Shown here piece after piece: positions 33,553 to 41,198 of a stretch of 63,359 bases of DNA. Both the position numbers and the translations under genes were made by a program. Below the pieces are notes generated by a model that made no database searches, was not told where the DNA came from, and saw nothing but the letters and a program-made list of their open reading frames with translations. Origin of the DNA: DATGLW01 sp035293965 (GTDB lineage: Bacteria > Actinomycetota > Acidimicrobiia > Acidimicrobiales > RAAP-2). Where the stretch lies: NCBI GenBank assembly GCA_035293965.1, contig DATGLW010000070.1, forward strand, positions 1-63,359. The letters run 5' to 3'. Position 1 is the first letter of the stretch. Every line of letters starts with the position of its first letter.

Positions 33553-34457
33553 CAGAAGTACCCCTCTTGCTTCTTGCGCTCCATCGAGCCGCTCTGGTCG
33601 AAGTCGATGACCCGGCCCTGGCGCTCGGATGTGGTGGCGAGAAGCATCTCTTCGATGACGCCGGCCAAGGTCGTGGCACCGGACTCGACGGCACCGGTCA
33701 GCGGGTAGCAGCCGAGCGTCCTGAAGCGGACGCTTCGGACCTGGGGCTCCTCGCCCGGGTACAGGCGCATCCGGTCGTCGTCGACCATGATGAGGGTGCC
33801 GTCGCGCTCGACGACCGGCCGTGGCGCGGCCAGGTAGAGGGGGACGATCGGGATCTGCTCGCGGTAGATGTAGAGCCAGATGTCGAGCTCGGTCCAGTTC
33901 GACAGCGGGAAGACCCGGATCGTCTGGCCCGGTGCCCGGCGCACGTTGTAGAGGCTCCACAGCTCGGGTCGCTGCGCCTTGGGGTCCCAGCGGTGCTGGG
34001 CCGAGCGGACCGAGAAGATGCGCTCCTTGGCCCGTGACCGCTCCTCGTCGCGCCGCGCGCCGCCGAAGGCGAGGTCGAAGCCGTAGTGGTCGAGCGCCTG
34101 CCTGAGGCCCTGGGTCTTCCACATGTCGGTGTGCACGGCCGAGCCATGGTCGAAGGGATTGATCCCGAGGCGGAGGCACTCGGGGTTCTGCCAGACCAAG
34201 AGCTCCATGCCGGCCCGCTCCGCCATCTGGTCGCGCAGCTCGTACATGGCCCGGAACTTCCAGGTCGTGTCGACGTGCAGCAGGGGGAACGGCGGGGGCG
34301 CAGGGTAAAAGGCCTTCTGGGCCAGGTGCAGCATCACCCCCGAGTCCTTGCCGATCGAATAGAGCATGACGGGCCGCTCGCTCTCGGCCACCGCCTCGCG
34401 CAGGATGTGGATGCTCTCGGACTCGAGGCGCTCGAGGTGGGTCAGGGCGCGTGGCAC
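33552..34457 (-). CDS. cysD: Sulfate adenylyltransferase small subunit
   Basis: 301 residues, the standard length. It catalyses sulfate adenylation with CysN. The PP-loop-like region is 'PVMLYSIGKDSGVMLHLAQK', followed by 'FPLLHVDTTWKFRAMYELRD', 'LDHYGFDLAFGGARRDEERS', 'FPLSNWTELDIWLYI' and the C-terminal 'SMERKKQEGYF' shared by CysD proteins. GTG 34457 has GGGAGGCG upstream. The 281-bp gap to the divergent cupin gene must hold both promoters; I see no unambiguous regulator site there. Confidence 0.95.
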   Translation of the reverse strand: MPRALTHLERLESESIHILREAVAESERPVMLYSIGKDSGVMLHLAQKAFYPAPPPFPLLHVDTTWKFRAMYELRDQMAERAGMELLVWQNPECLRLGINPFDHGSAVHTDMWKTQGLRQALDHYGFDLAFGGARRDEERSRAKERIFSVRSAQHRWDPKAQRPELWSLYNVRRAPGQTIRVFPLSNWTELDIWLYIYREQIPIVPLYLAAPRPVVERDGTLIMVDDDRMRLYPGEEPQVRSVRFRTLGCYPLTGAVESGATTLAGVIEEMLLATTSERQGRVIDFDQSGSMERKKQEGYF

Positions 34458-34738
34458 CGTTCGCCTCCCAGGGCTCGACCTCTCCCGTAAACTTGATCGA
34501 ATGAGTCGAGATTAGCGTGCCGCCGCTGCCCTGGGCCAACCGCCCGCGGTCCCGGGCCCGGAGCCGCCCGGCCCAGGTGCCCCCGGCACCGGCGCGCAGC
34601 CGGGCGGACTGTTCCCGTTCCGGCACGTCGCGGCGTCATCCCGGGTATCCGGCGGGGGCGAGCGAGAGCCCGGGCCGCTTCGGGGTCTTGACGGATCGGG
34701 CTCGGCGCGGCGGGTCCCCGTTGCCTACTGTGGGCGGC

Positions 34739-35125
34739 GTGAGAGTGGTGCGTGCCGAGGAGATCGGGGCCATGTCGGCCGGGTCCGGCCCGGAGGACGA
34801 CGACGGCGAGCAGGGGAGCGTGCTCCCGGCCTGGCTGGAGGGCCCCTACAACGGCGACCGGCTCGACGTGGCGGTCGTGCGGGTGACGAGTGGCGGGGCA
34901 ACGCCCCCGCATGCCCACATCGGTGGCCAGGTGATCGTCGTCACGAGCGGGCGGGGCTTCGTCGAGACGGGCGGCGAGCGGGTCGAGATCGGCGTGGGGG
35001 ACGTCGTGGTCTGCCCGCCCGGAGAGGTCCACACCCACGGTGCGCTCGCCGGCGGGCCGCTTGCCCACCTCACGGTCACGACGGGCGGCTACCGCTTCCC
35101 GGAGGAGCCGGCGCCTCCGGCTTGA
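34739..35125 (+). CDS. Cupin-domain protein
   Basis: 128 residues. One cupin barrel: 'GGATPPHAHIGGQVIVVTSG' and 'RGFVETGGERVEIGVGDVVV' followed by 'CPPGEVHTHGA' give the two His-containing metal motifs. The function is unknown. GTG 34739 was chosen; an ATG at 34772 would also keep the barrel. The last 37 bases overlap the convergent hydrolase gene. Confidence 0.8.
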   Translation: MRVVRAEEIGAMSAGSGPEDDDGEQGSVLPAWLEGPYNGDRLDVAVVRVTSGGATPPHAHIGGQVIVVTSGRGFVETGGERVEIGVGDVVVCPPGEVHTHGALAGGPLAHLTVTTGGYRFPEEPAPPA

Positions 35126-35910
35126 GCGTCCGGGTCCCGCGAGGGGGCGCCGGACTCTCCGCCGACGCGGGCGTCTGCCCTGGCGATCCCATTGCGGACG
35201 AGGTCGGCGAACGCGGCCGGACGCGTCCGGTGGGCATTGTGGCCCGCGCCGGGGATGACCATGACCTCCACGTCACGCACGACGGTGCGGAGGTGGTCGG
35301 CAACGGACAGGAAGGGGGGCTGGCCACCGTGGCCGAACACGAGGGGCCGTTCGAGGTCGGCGACGTCGAGGGGTGGCGTGCCGGTGCGAACCGAGCGCTC
35401 CTCGGCCACGAAGGCCCGTGCCTCGCGCCGGCGCCGGCGCCGCTCGTCGGGGTCCATCTGGTCGTAGCGCTCGCCGAACATGAGCCGCACGCCGGCCCCT
35501 TCGGGGTCCTCGCCGCCGAGCAGGCGGCTCAGCACGCGGTCGTCCCACCCGGGCAGCCACGCCATGCCCGTCTCGTAGAGCACCACGGCCCGGACGAGCT
35601 CGGGGGCGCGGAGCGCGGCGAGGAGGACGGACACGCCGCCGAAGGAGTGGCCGACCACCACGGCCGGCCGGTTGCCGAGCACCTCGACGAGGTCGGCGGC
35701 ATGCCCGTCGACGCCGAGCGGCACGCCGGTCGCGTCGAGGGCCGAGCCGTAGCCCCGGCGGTCGTACCAGCGCATGCGGCACTCTGCGGCCAGCACGTGG
35801 GCCACCCGCTCGAACGAGCGGCCCCGGTCGAGCACGCCGTGGACGAACACGACCTCGCGCTCCCCCTCACCGACCTCGACCACCTCGAGGCCGCCTGAGG
35901 CCGGCGTCAC
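35089..35910 (-). CDS. Alpha/beta hydrolase
   Basis: 273 residues. The nucleophile elbow is 'VVVGHSFGGVSVLLAALRAP', the oxyanion region 'EVVFVHGVLDRGRSFERVA', and the catalytic His is in 'VIPGAGHNAHRTRPAAFADL'. The substrate is unknown. GTG 35910 overlaps the upstream amidase stop by 4 bases (GTGA), so it is translated from the same message. The C-terminal 35 residues are Gly/Ala/Ser-rich and overlap the cupin gene on the other strand. Confidence 0.9.
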   Translation of the reverse strand: MTPASGGLEVVEVGEGEREVVFVHGVLDRGRSFERVAHVLAAECRMRWYDRRGYGSALDATGVPLGVDGHAADLVEVLGNRPAVVVGHSFGGVSVLLAALRAPELVRAVVLYETGMAWLPGWDDRVLSRLLGGEDPEGAGVRLMFGERYDQMDPDERRRRRREARAFVAEERSVRTGTPPLDVADLERPLVFGHGGQPPFLSVADHLRTVVRDVEVMVIPGAGHNAHRTRPAAFADLVRNGIARADARVGGESGAPSRDPDAQAGGAGSSGKR

Positions 35911-37475
35911 GCAGCGCCCCTTCGCCGGGCTCGCGGCCGGGCATGCGCCTGGCTCCCGGCGTGCTCCGTCGCAGGCCCGGGGGGTGACGGCGGGCGCAGG
36001 GGTCCGGGGCGGGCGGCCTCGAAGGCCCGGCACACCCGGAGCACGGTGGCCTCGTCGCGGGGACGCCCGATCACCTGCAGGCCGACCGGAAGCCCGTCGG
36101 CGAGCCCACAGGGGACCGATGCGGCGCTGCAGCCGGTGGCATTGGCCAAGAAGGTGAAGTTGGTCCCCATGAACGGATCGGCGTAGGGGGTCGCCCAGCC
36201 GGCGGGCGCGCGCGGCGCCACGACGGGCATGGTGGGCGAGCACACGACGTCGAAGCGTTCGAAAACCGAGGCCATGGTGCGCACCAGCCGCTCGTGCCGG
36301 CGCTCGTCCTCGGGGTCCGGTCCCCGCACGGCGGCATCGACCGTCAGCTGGCTGTGCGGCGCCAGCAGGCTCCGGTGCCGGGCGCACAGGGCGCGGAACC
36401 GTGGCGTGGTCGTCAGCGGTGCCCCCTCCGCAAAGGCCGACCACATCCAGTGCTCCTCGGGGCCGATGTCGGGGAGCTGGCTGGGATCTGCCCCGGGCTC
36501 GGGCCATTCCCTGCCCGCCACCGCTTCTTGGATCCCGGCCATCGCCCGGCCGTCCCCCCATGGGTGCTCGAGCAGCCGGTCGAGCGGCTCCACGTCGGCA
36601 CCGAGCGAAGCCAGCACCGCCACGGCACCCTCGACCGCCCGGGCGACGGCGCCGGCCACGGCCAGATGCCCGAAATCGGGCGACCAGGCCACGCGCAGCC
36701 CCTGGACGCCCGCCTCGAGCGTGCCGAGGAGGTCGGGGGGCGCTTCGGCGAGAGCCCAGGGGTCACGGGGGTCGGGACCGCCGAGGACGCCCTGGAGCAG
36801 CGCGACGTCGGCCACGGTCCGAGCCATCGGCCCGAGGCTGCCGGCCGTGCTGTAGCTGAAGCTGCCGTAGCTCGGAACTCTTCCCGCGGTCGGGTAGAGG
36901 CCCACGATCCCGCAGAGGGCGGCCGGGATGCGGATGGATCCTCCGCCATCGGAGCCGACGGCAAGTGGCACCAGGCCCGCGGCCACGCAGGCGGCCGAGC
37001 CTCCGCTCGACGCCCCCGAGATGCGGGCAGGATCCCACGGGTTGACCGACTCGGGCACGAGCCGGTTCTTCGAGCGCGGCCACGACGCCAGCTCGGGGAG
37101 GTTGGTCTTGCCCACGATCACGGCGCCAGCGGCTTCCAGGCGCTCGGCCACGATGCCGTGGCGCCGGGGAACGAAGCGGGCGAACACGAGGGAGCCGCCG
37201 GTGGACGGCACCCCCTGGGTCCACACCTCGTCCTTCAACGCCACGGGCAGCCCGTGCAGCGCGCCGAGCGGTTCGCCCCGAGCGACCGCTCGCTCGGCCC
37301 GGCGTGCGTGCGTCATCGCGCGGTCGGCACAGACGGTGATGAAGGAGTGCAGAAGTGGCTCGGCCTCGTCGATGCGCCCGAGGTGGGCTTCGAGGATCTC
37401 GACCGGTGATGCCTCGCGGGCGGCGACGAGGGCGCGCAGCTCGCCAGCCGACATCCAGGTGAGCTCGTCGCTCAT
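35907..37475 (-). CDS. Amidase signature family hydrolase
   Basis: 522 residues, a second amidase of the window and only distantly like the one at 12051. The triad Lys is in 'GLPVALKDEVWTQG', the cis-Ser in 'ISGASSGGSAACVAAGLVPL' and the nucleophile Ser in 'GSDGGGSIRIPAALCGIVGL'. ATG 37475 has GGAGGGG eight bases upstream. That ribosome binding site and start are themselves tandemly duplicated, producing an upstream mini-ORF (see 37472-37504). It is followed by a coupled alpha/beta hydrolase; the two may act on one substrate (inference). Confidence 0.92.
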   Translation of the reverse strand: MSDELTWMSAGELRALVAAREASPVEILEAHLGRIDEAEPLLHSFITVCADRAMTHARRAERAVARGEPLGALHGLPVALKDEVWTQGVPSTGGSLVFARFVPRRHGIVAERLEAAGAVIVGKTNLPELASWPRSKNRLVPESVNPWDPARISGASSGGSAACVAAGLVPLAVGSDGGGSIRIPAALCGIVGLYPTAGRVPSYGSFSYSTAGSLGPMARTVADVALLQGVLGGPDPRDPWALAEAPPDLLGTLEAGVQGLRVAWSPDFGHLAVAGAVARAVEGAVAVLASLGADVEPLDRLLEHPWGDGRAMAGIQEAVAGREWPEPGADPSQLPDIGPEEHWMWSAFAEGAPLTTTPRFRALCARHRSLLAPHSQLTVDAAVRGPDPEDERRHERLVRTMASVFERFDVVCSPTMPVVAPRAPAGWATPYADPFMGTNFTFLANATGCSAASVPCGLADGLPVGLQVIGRPRDEATVLRVCRAFEAARPGPLRPPSPPGPATEHAGSQAHARPRARRRGAA

Positions 37476-37504
37476 CGTGCGCCCCTCCACCGCTCGCCGC
37501 TCAT
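37472..37504 (-). CDS. 10-codon upstream ORF coupled to the amidase start
   Basis: ATG 37504, AGC GGC GAG CGG TGG AGG GGC GCA CGA, then a TGA that overlaps the amidase ATG (ATGA). It arises because 29 bp containing GGAGGGG plus ATGAGC are duplicated in tandem. It has its own copy of the ribosome binding site. Whether it is translated is unknown; if so, ribosomes would re-initiate on the amidase. Confidence 0.45.
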   Translation of the reverse strand: MSGERWRGAR

Positions 37505-37529
37505 CGTGCGCCCCTCCACCGCTCGCCGA
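37472..37529. repeat. 29-bp tandem duplication of an initiation region
   Basis: Two adjacent copies of a 29-bp unit beginning TCATCGTGCGCCCCTCCACC (37472-37500 and 37501-37529), differing at the last base only. On the minus strand each contains a Shine-Dalgarno and an ATG. Confidence 0.92.
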
Positions 37530-37544
37530 TCGTGTGCGCCGGGC

Positions 37545-38438
37545 TCACATGATCCGCCGGTAGTCCCCGGTGTGGTCCTTGCCGTCGGCCCATGCCCGGA
37601 CCAGGTTGTCCTGGGTGTAGGTGGCCACCAGGCGACCGTCCTCGGTCCAGACGTTGGCCCGGCCGTGGGTGCGGCCGCGGCCTGCCCAGATGCTCTCGTG
37701 GGCCAGCAGGAGCCATTCGTCGGCCCGGAACCGCTCGTGGAAGTGCAGCGTGTGCCCGACCACGCCGGTCGAGATCGTCTTGTGGGCGTGGCTCTCGTTG
37801 TGGCCCTCGTGCGGGAGCATGGCCGTGCCGATGAGGAAGCCGTCGGTCGCCCACGACAGGACCGCCTGGCTCGCCTGCACGCCGAGGTCACGGGGGTAGC
37901 GGGTCCACACGTGCTGGAGGGGTGGGCGGAGCGGCTCGTCGTCGCTCCAGGTGTTGACGCCGTCGACGATGCGGCCCTCGGCGCCGGGGAAGACCCGGCG
38001 GTCGGGTCGGTGGCCCGGATCGTCGGGGCCGGCCACGGCCGGCATGGCCACCCAGGCCGTGTGGCGGATGAGGTCGGGCTCGTCGAGGCTCCAGAGGATG
38101 AGCGCGCGCGACATCACCCTGCCGTGCTGGGAGAACGTGACGGTGTCGCTGCCGAGCGTCCGGCCGTCGTGCACCCGTTCCACCTCGTAGACGATGGGCG
38201 CGCTGTAGTCACCCGCCCGGGCGAACACGGCGTGGATCGACTTGACCTCCTTCGCGTCCTCGCGGTCGAGGTTGCGGTCGATGTGGGCCGCCATGATCAT
38301 CTGGGCCAGGATCTGGCCCCCGAAGACGACGTTGCGCACGACGTCGGGCCCCTCGTGCTCGGGCTTGCCCTCGTAGGCGTGCTGGCCGACCTGGTGGAGC
38401 TGGAGCAGTGGCGGCAGGGGGCCGAGATCGACCGGCAT
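37545..38438 (-). CDS. Acyl-CoA thioesterase II (TesB-like)
   Basis: 297 residues, a double hot-dog thioesterase. 'VFGGQILAQMIMAAHIDRNL' and 'VKSIHAVFARAGDYSAPIVY' belong to the first hot-dog. 'WATDGFLIGTAMLPHEGHNE' and 'HTLHFHERFRADEWLLLAHE' with 'GRGRTHGRANVWTEDGRLVA' belong to the second. It hydrolyses acyl-CoA, with unknown chain preference. ATG 38438 follows CGAGGAGG. It is divergent from kdpD, with 234 bp between, and upstream of the amidase on the same strand. Confidence 0.92.
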   Translation of the reverse strand: MPVDLGPLPPLLQLHQVGQHAYEGKPEHEGPDVVRNVVFGGQILAQMIMAAHIDRNLDREDAKEVKSIHAVFARAGDYSAPIVYEVERVHDGRTLGSDTVTFSQHGRVMSRALILWSLDEPDLIRHTAWVAMPAVAGPDDPGHRPDRRVFPGAEGRIVDGVNTWSDDEPLRPPLQHVWTRYPRDLGVQASQAVLSWATDGFLIGTAMLPHEGHNESHAHKTISTGVVGHTLHFHERFRADEWLLLAHESIWAGRGRTHGRANVWTEDGRLVATYTQDNLVRAWADGKDHTGDYRRIM

Positions 38439-38672
38439 GCGGTTCCTCCTCGTGTCGGCAGGCTCAGTGCTGCGACGCTAGACGCGCCACGGAGGGGTGC
38501 GCCCGCCGACTGCCCGCCGACGGCGCGCCCACGTCGACCCACGCTCCGCCCAGCCGACGGAATCGCCGCTGGCGACGCTCGGCGCCCGGCCAGGTTGCGG
38601 GCACGGACGTGCTGCGGGCGCCTCGGTCGGCCGATCGGCGGGTGGTGCCCGCCCGGGCGATGATGGGGCGGC

Positions 38673-40214
38673 ATGAAGGCGACACGTTCGGCGAGCGGCG
38701 GCGTGGGTCGCGACCGAGGAGCAGTGGTGCGGCGCGTGCTGGTCGGGTCGGCCGCCGCGCTGGCGCTGACGGCCGCCCTCGTCGGGGTGATGCTGCCCCT
38801 GCGGGCACATCTCAGCATCGCCACCTCGGCGCTCGTCCTCGTCGTGCCGGTGGTGGCCGGCGCAGCAGCCGGAGGCTTCGCGGCCGGGATGGTTGCCACC
38901 GCGATCGGGTTCTTGGCCTACGACCTCTTCTTCATCCCGCCCTACGGGACCCTGTCGGTCGGTGCCGCGCAGAACTGGGTGGCACTGGGCATCTACGCCC
39001 TCGTGACCGTGGTCGTGGCCAGGATCGTCACCCAGCTGGAGCTGGCGCGCGCGGAGGCGCAGCATCGAGCGGCAGCGACCCGGCGGCTGTTCGACCTCTC
39101 CGAGCTGCTCGTGCGCGAGGCGTCCGGCCCCGACCTCTTCGACGCGATCGTGGGCGCGTTCACCGAAGCCTTCGGCCTCAGTGGCGCGGCCCTCCTCCTG
39201 CCCGAGGAGGGCCGCCTCGAGGTGGTCGCGTCGGCAGGCACGCCCCTGCCGGATCCCGATCTCGACCGGCTGGCCGCGAGCGCACGGGGGCCCGTCAGCC
39301 TCGAGTCCGCGCTCGTCCAGCCGGGTGGAACCCAGGCCCTCGCCCTCGTGGCGTCGGGTCGCGAGATCGGCCTCCTCGCGTTGCGGGGGCTCGGCGGCGG
39401 TCGAGCCGATCACGAGCTGCTCCGCACGTTCGCCAACCACGCGGCACTGGCGCTCGAGCGGGCACGCCTGCGCGAGCAGGCACTCCGGGCCCAGCTGCTC
39501 GAAGAGGTCGACCGTCTCAGGCGGAGCCTCGTCGGGGCCGTCTCCCACGACCTGCGCACGCCGTTGGCGACCATCAAGGTGTCGGCGTCCACCCTGCGCG
39601 ATCCCGACGCGCACCTCGGCGCCGAAGAGGCACGCGAGCTCGCCTGCTTGATCGACGCGCAGGCGGACCGCCTGGACCGCCTCGTCGCCAACCTGCTCGA
39701 CATGACGAGGATCCAGTCGGGCACCCTCGAGCTCCGGCGCCGGGCGACGGAGGTAGGCGCGCTGGTGGCCGACGCGATCACGGTCCTCGGGGGCGGCGCA
39801 GAGCTCGAACGGGTGACCTGGCGCCCCGGCGGCACCCTGCCACTCGTCGACGTCGACCCGGTGCTCGCCCGCCAGGCGCTCGCCAACCTCGTCGACAATG
39901 CCCTTCGCCACGGCCCCGAGGGCGCGCCCGTCACGGTGACGGCCCGTTGGGAGCCGGCGCGGCGCCAGGTCCTCGTGGCGGTGTGCGACGAAGGCCCCGG
40001 GGTGGCGGTGGACGACCACACCGCCGCCGTCGACATCGCCGGCTTCCAGGAGGCCGGCGGCAGGGGCGGCCTCGGCCTCGCCATCGCGAGGGCGTTCCTC
40101 GAGGCGCACGGTGAGCGGCTCTGGGTCGAGGACGCAGGGACCGATGGCGCCCGGTTCGTGTTCAGCCTGGCGCCGGCCGGCCAGGTGCCGGCGGAGCTGG
40201 CTGCCGGGGGCTGA
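38673..40214 (+). CDS. kdpD: C-terminal half of KdpD: membrane sensor histidine kinase
   Basis: 513 residues. It begins with a DUF4118-type membrane domain (hydrophobic stretches at about 20-42, 48-70, 72-90 and 100-118, 'GFLAYDLFFIPPYGTLSV'). A GAF-like region (about 140-260) follows, then HisKA with the phosphorylated His in 'LVGAVSHDLRTPLATIK', and HATPase_c ('NLVDNALRHGP', 'DEGPGV', 'GGLGLAIARAF'). This is the second half of classical KdpD. The N-terminal KdpD ATPase and universal-stress domains are missing here and occur as a separate gene at 45931. It is followed after 3 bases by kdpE. Confidence 0.93.
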   Translation: MKATRSASGGVGRDRGAVVRRVLVGSAAALALTAALVGVMLPLRAHLSIATSALVLVVPVVAGAAAGGFAAGMVATAIGFLAYDLFFIPPYGTLSVGAAQNWVALGIYALVTVVVARIVTQLELARAEAQHRAAATRRLFDLSELLVREASGPDLFDAIVGAFTEAFGLSGAALLLPEEGRLEVVASAGTPLPDPDLDRLAASARGPVSLESALVQPGGTQALALVASGREIGLLALRGLGGGRADHELLRTFANHAALALERARLREQALRAQLLEEVDRLRRSLVGAVSHDLRTPLATIKVSASTLRDPDAHLGAEEARELACLIDAQADRLDRLVANLLDMTRIQSGTLELRRRATEVGALVADAITVLGGGAELERVTWRPGGTLPLVDVDPVLARQALANLVDNALRHGPEGAPVTVTARWEPARRQVLVAVCDEGPGVAVDDHTAAVDIAGFQEAGGRGGLGLAIARAFLEAHGERLWVEDAGTDGARFVFSLAPAGQVPAELAAGG

Positions 40215-40217
40215 GCC

Positions 40218-40889
40218 GTGGCACGGGTCCTCGTCGTCGACGACGACCGCGCGCTGCTCCGGGCCCTCCGGGTCGGGCTGGCGGCTCGAGGCCACGACGT
40301 CGTGACGGCCGGAACCGGCGAGGAGGGACTGTCCAGGGCTGCACTCGAAGGGCCCGAGGTGGTCGTCCTCGACCTCGGGCTGCCCGACGCCGACGGCATC
40401 GACGTCTGCCGCCGCCTCAGGCGCTGGAGCGAGGTGCCGGTCATCGTGCTGTCGGCGACCGGGCTCGAGGACCGCAAGGTGGCGGCGCTCGACAGCGGCG
40501 CCGACGACTACGTCACGAAGCCCTTCGGCATGAAGGAGCTCGAGGCCCGGATCCGGGCCGCGCTGCGGCGCCGACGGGCCGACGCCGGCGTCCCTGAGGT
40601 GGAAGTGGGGCTGCTCCATCTGGATCTCGTCCACCACGAGGCCCGGTACGAGGGCCACCCGGTGTCCCTCACCGCCAGGGAGTTCGACCTCCTCGCGTAC
40701 CTCGCCCGCCATGCGGGCAGGATCTGCACCCACCAGATGATCCTCGGGCACGTGTGGGGCGATGGCTACGGCGAGGAGACGGCGTACCTGCGCGTGTTCG
40801 TGTACCGGCTCCGGCGCAAGCTTGGAGACCGGGAGGGAAGGTTCCTGCGCAGCGTGCCGGGTATCGGCTACTCGCTGTCGGCTGGCTGA
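40218..40889 (+). CDS. kdpE: KdpE, OmpR/PhoB-family response regulator
   Basis: 223 residues. Receiver domain with acidic pocket 'VVDDD', phosphorylated Asp in 'VVVLDLGLPDADGIDV', 'LSATG' and Lys in 'DDYVTKPFGMKELEARI'. The C-terminal winged helix is 'VSLTAREFDLLAYLARHAGR' and 'EETAYLRVFVYRLRRKLGD', ending 'VPGIGYSL'. It would receive phosphate from the kdpD half-kinase and activate the kdp transporter genes. Four GTTC[AG]CG half-sites with 11-bp phasing lie directly downstream, before kdpF, and are its likely binding site. Confidence 0.95.
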   Translation: MARVLVVDDDRALLRALRVGLAARGHDVVTAGTGEEGLSRAALEGPEVVVLDLGLPDADGIDVCRRLRRWSEVPVIVLSATGLEDRKVAALDSGADDYVTKPFGMKELEARIRAALRRRRADAGVPEVEVGLLHLDLVHHEARYEGHPVSLTAREFDLLAYLARHAGRICTHQMILGHVWGDGYGEETAYLRVFVYRLRRKLGDREGRFLRSVPGIGYSLSAG

Positions 40890-40905
40890 CGCAGACTCCG
40901 GCCTC

Positions 40906-40955
40906 GTTCACGAATTGTTCACGGCCTCCCAGCTCCCGTTCGCGTCTGGTTCACG
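40906..40955 (+). promoter_or_regulatory. Phased 11-bp repeats upstream of kdpFABC (putative KdpE box)
   Basis: GTTCACG at 40906 and 40917 (11 bp apart), then GTTCGCG at 40938 and GTTCACG at 40949 (11 bp apart). The two pairs are 21 bp apart, about two turns. PhoB/OmpR-family dimers bind such direct repeats. The position, 23 bp before the small ORF that precedes kdpF, suggests an internal promoter controlled by KdpE; a PhoP-type regulator is the alternative. Confidence 0.75.
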
Positions 40956-40977
40956 TTGCGCGGGGCAAGGTGTGGCC

Positions 40978-41061
40978 ATGGCCGACCTGCTCGCCGTGCT
41001 CGGCACCGTCGCCTTCGTGATCGTGATGCTCGGGCTCATCCGTGCCCTGGAGCGGGTGTGA
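40978..41061 (+). CDS. 27-residue single-helix membrane peptide before kdpF
   Basis: It reads 'MADLLAVLGTVAFVIVMLGL' then 'IRALERV' and stop. It is almost entirely one hydrophobic helix with a charged C-terminal end. It resembles the short unnamed peptide seen ahead of kdpF in many actinobacterial kdp operons (from memory). Its TGA overlaps the kdpF GTG by 4 bases (GTGA), so the two are coupled. A second small subunit of the K+ pump, or a leader peptide, are both possible. Confidence 0.6.
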   Translation: MADLLAVLGTVAFVIVMLGLIRALERV

Positions 41062-41147
41062 CCCTCGCCCAGGGCGTCCTGCTCGCGCTGTCCGTGGCTC
41101 TCCTGTGCTACCTCGGCGTCGCGCTCTTCAAGCCGGAGTGGTTCTGA
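41058..41147 (+). CDS. kdpF: KdpF, small stabilising subunit of the K+ pump
   Basis: 29 residues: 'VTLAQGVLLALSVALLCYLG' followed by 'VALFKPEWF'. One transmembrane helix with the short aromatic/acidic tail typical of KdpF. It stabilises the KdpABC complex. GTG 41058 overlaps the preceding peptide's stop. Confidence 0.88.
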   Translation: MTLAQGVLLALSVALLCYLGVALFKPEWF

Positions 41148-41198
41148 CATGGCCGCCGAGAGGGCCTGCGGGGTGCGGAGCCGGGGCGGAGGGGGGTG

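Noticed and set aside
36294..37409. Plus-strand frame opposite the second amidase
   Set aside because: It has no motif and is antisense to a gene with a complete catalytic triad.
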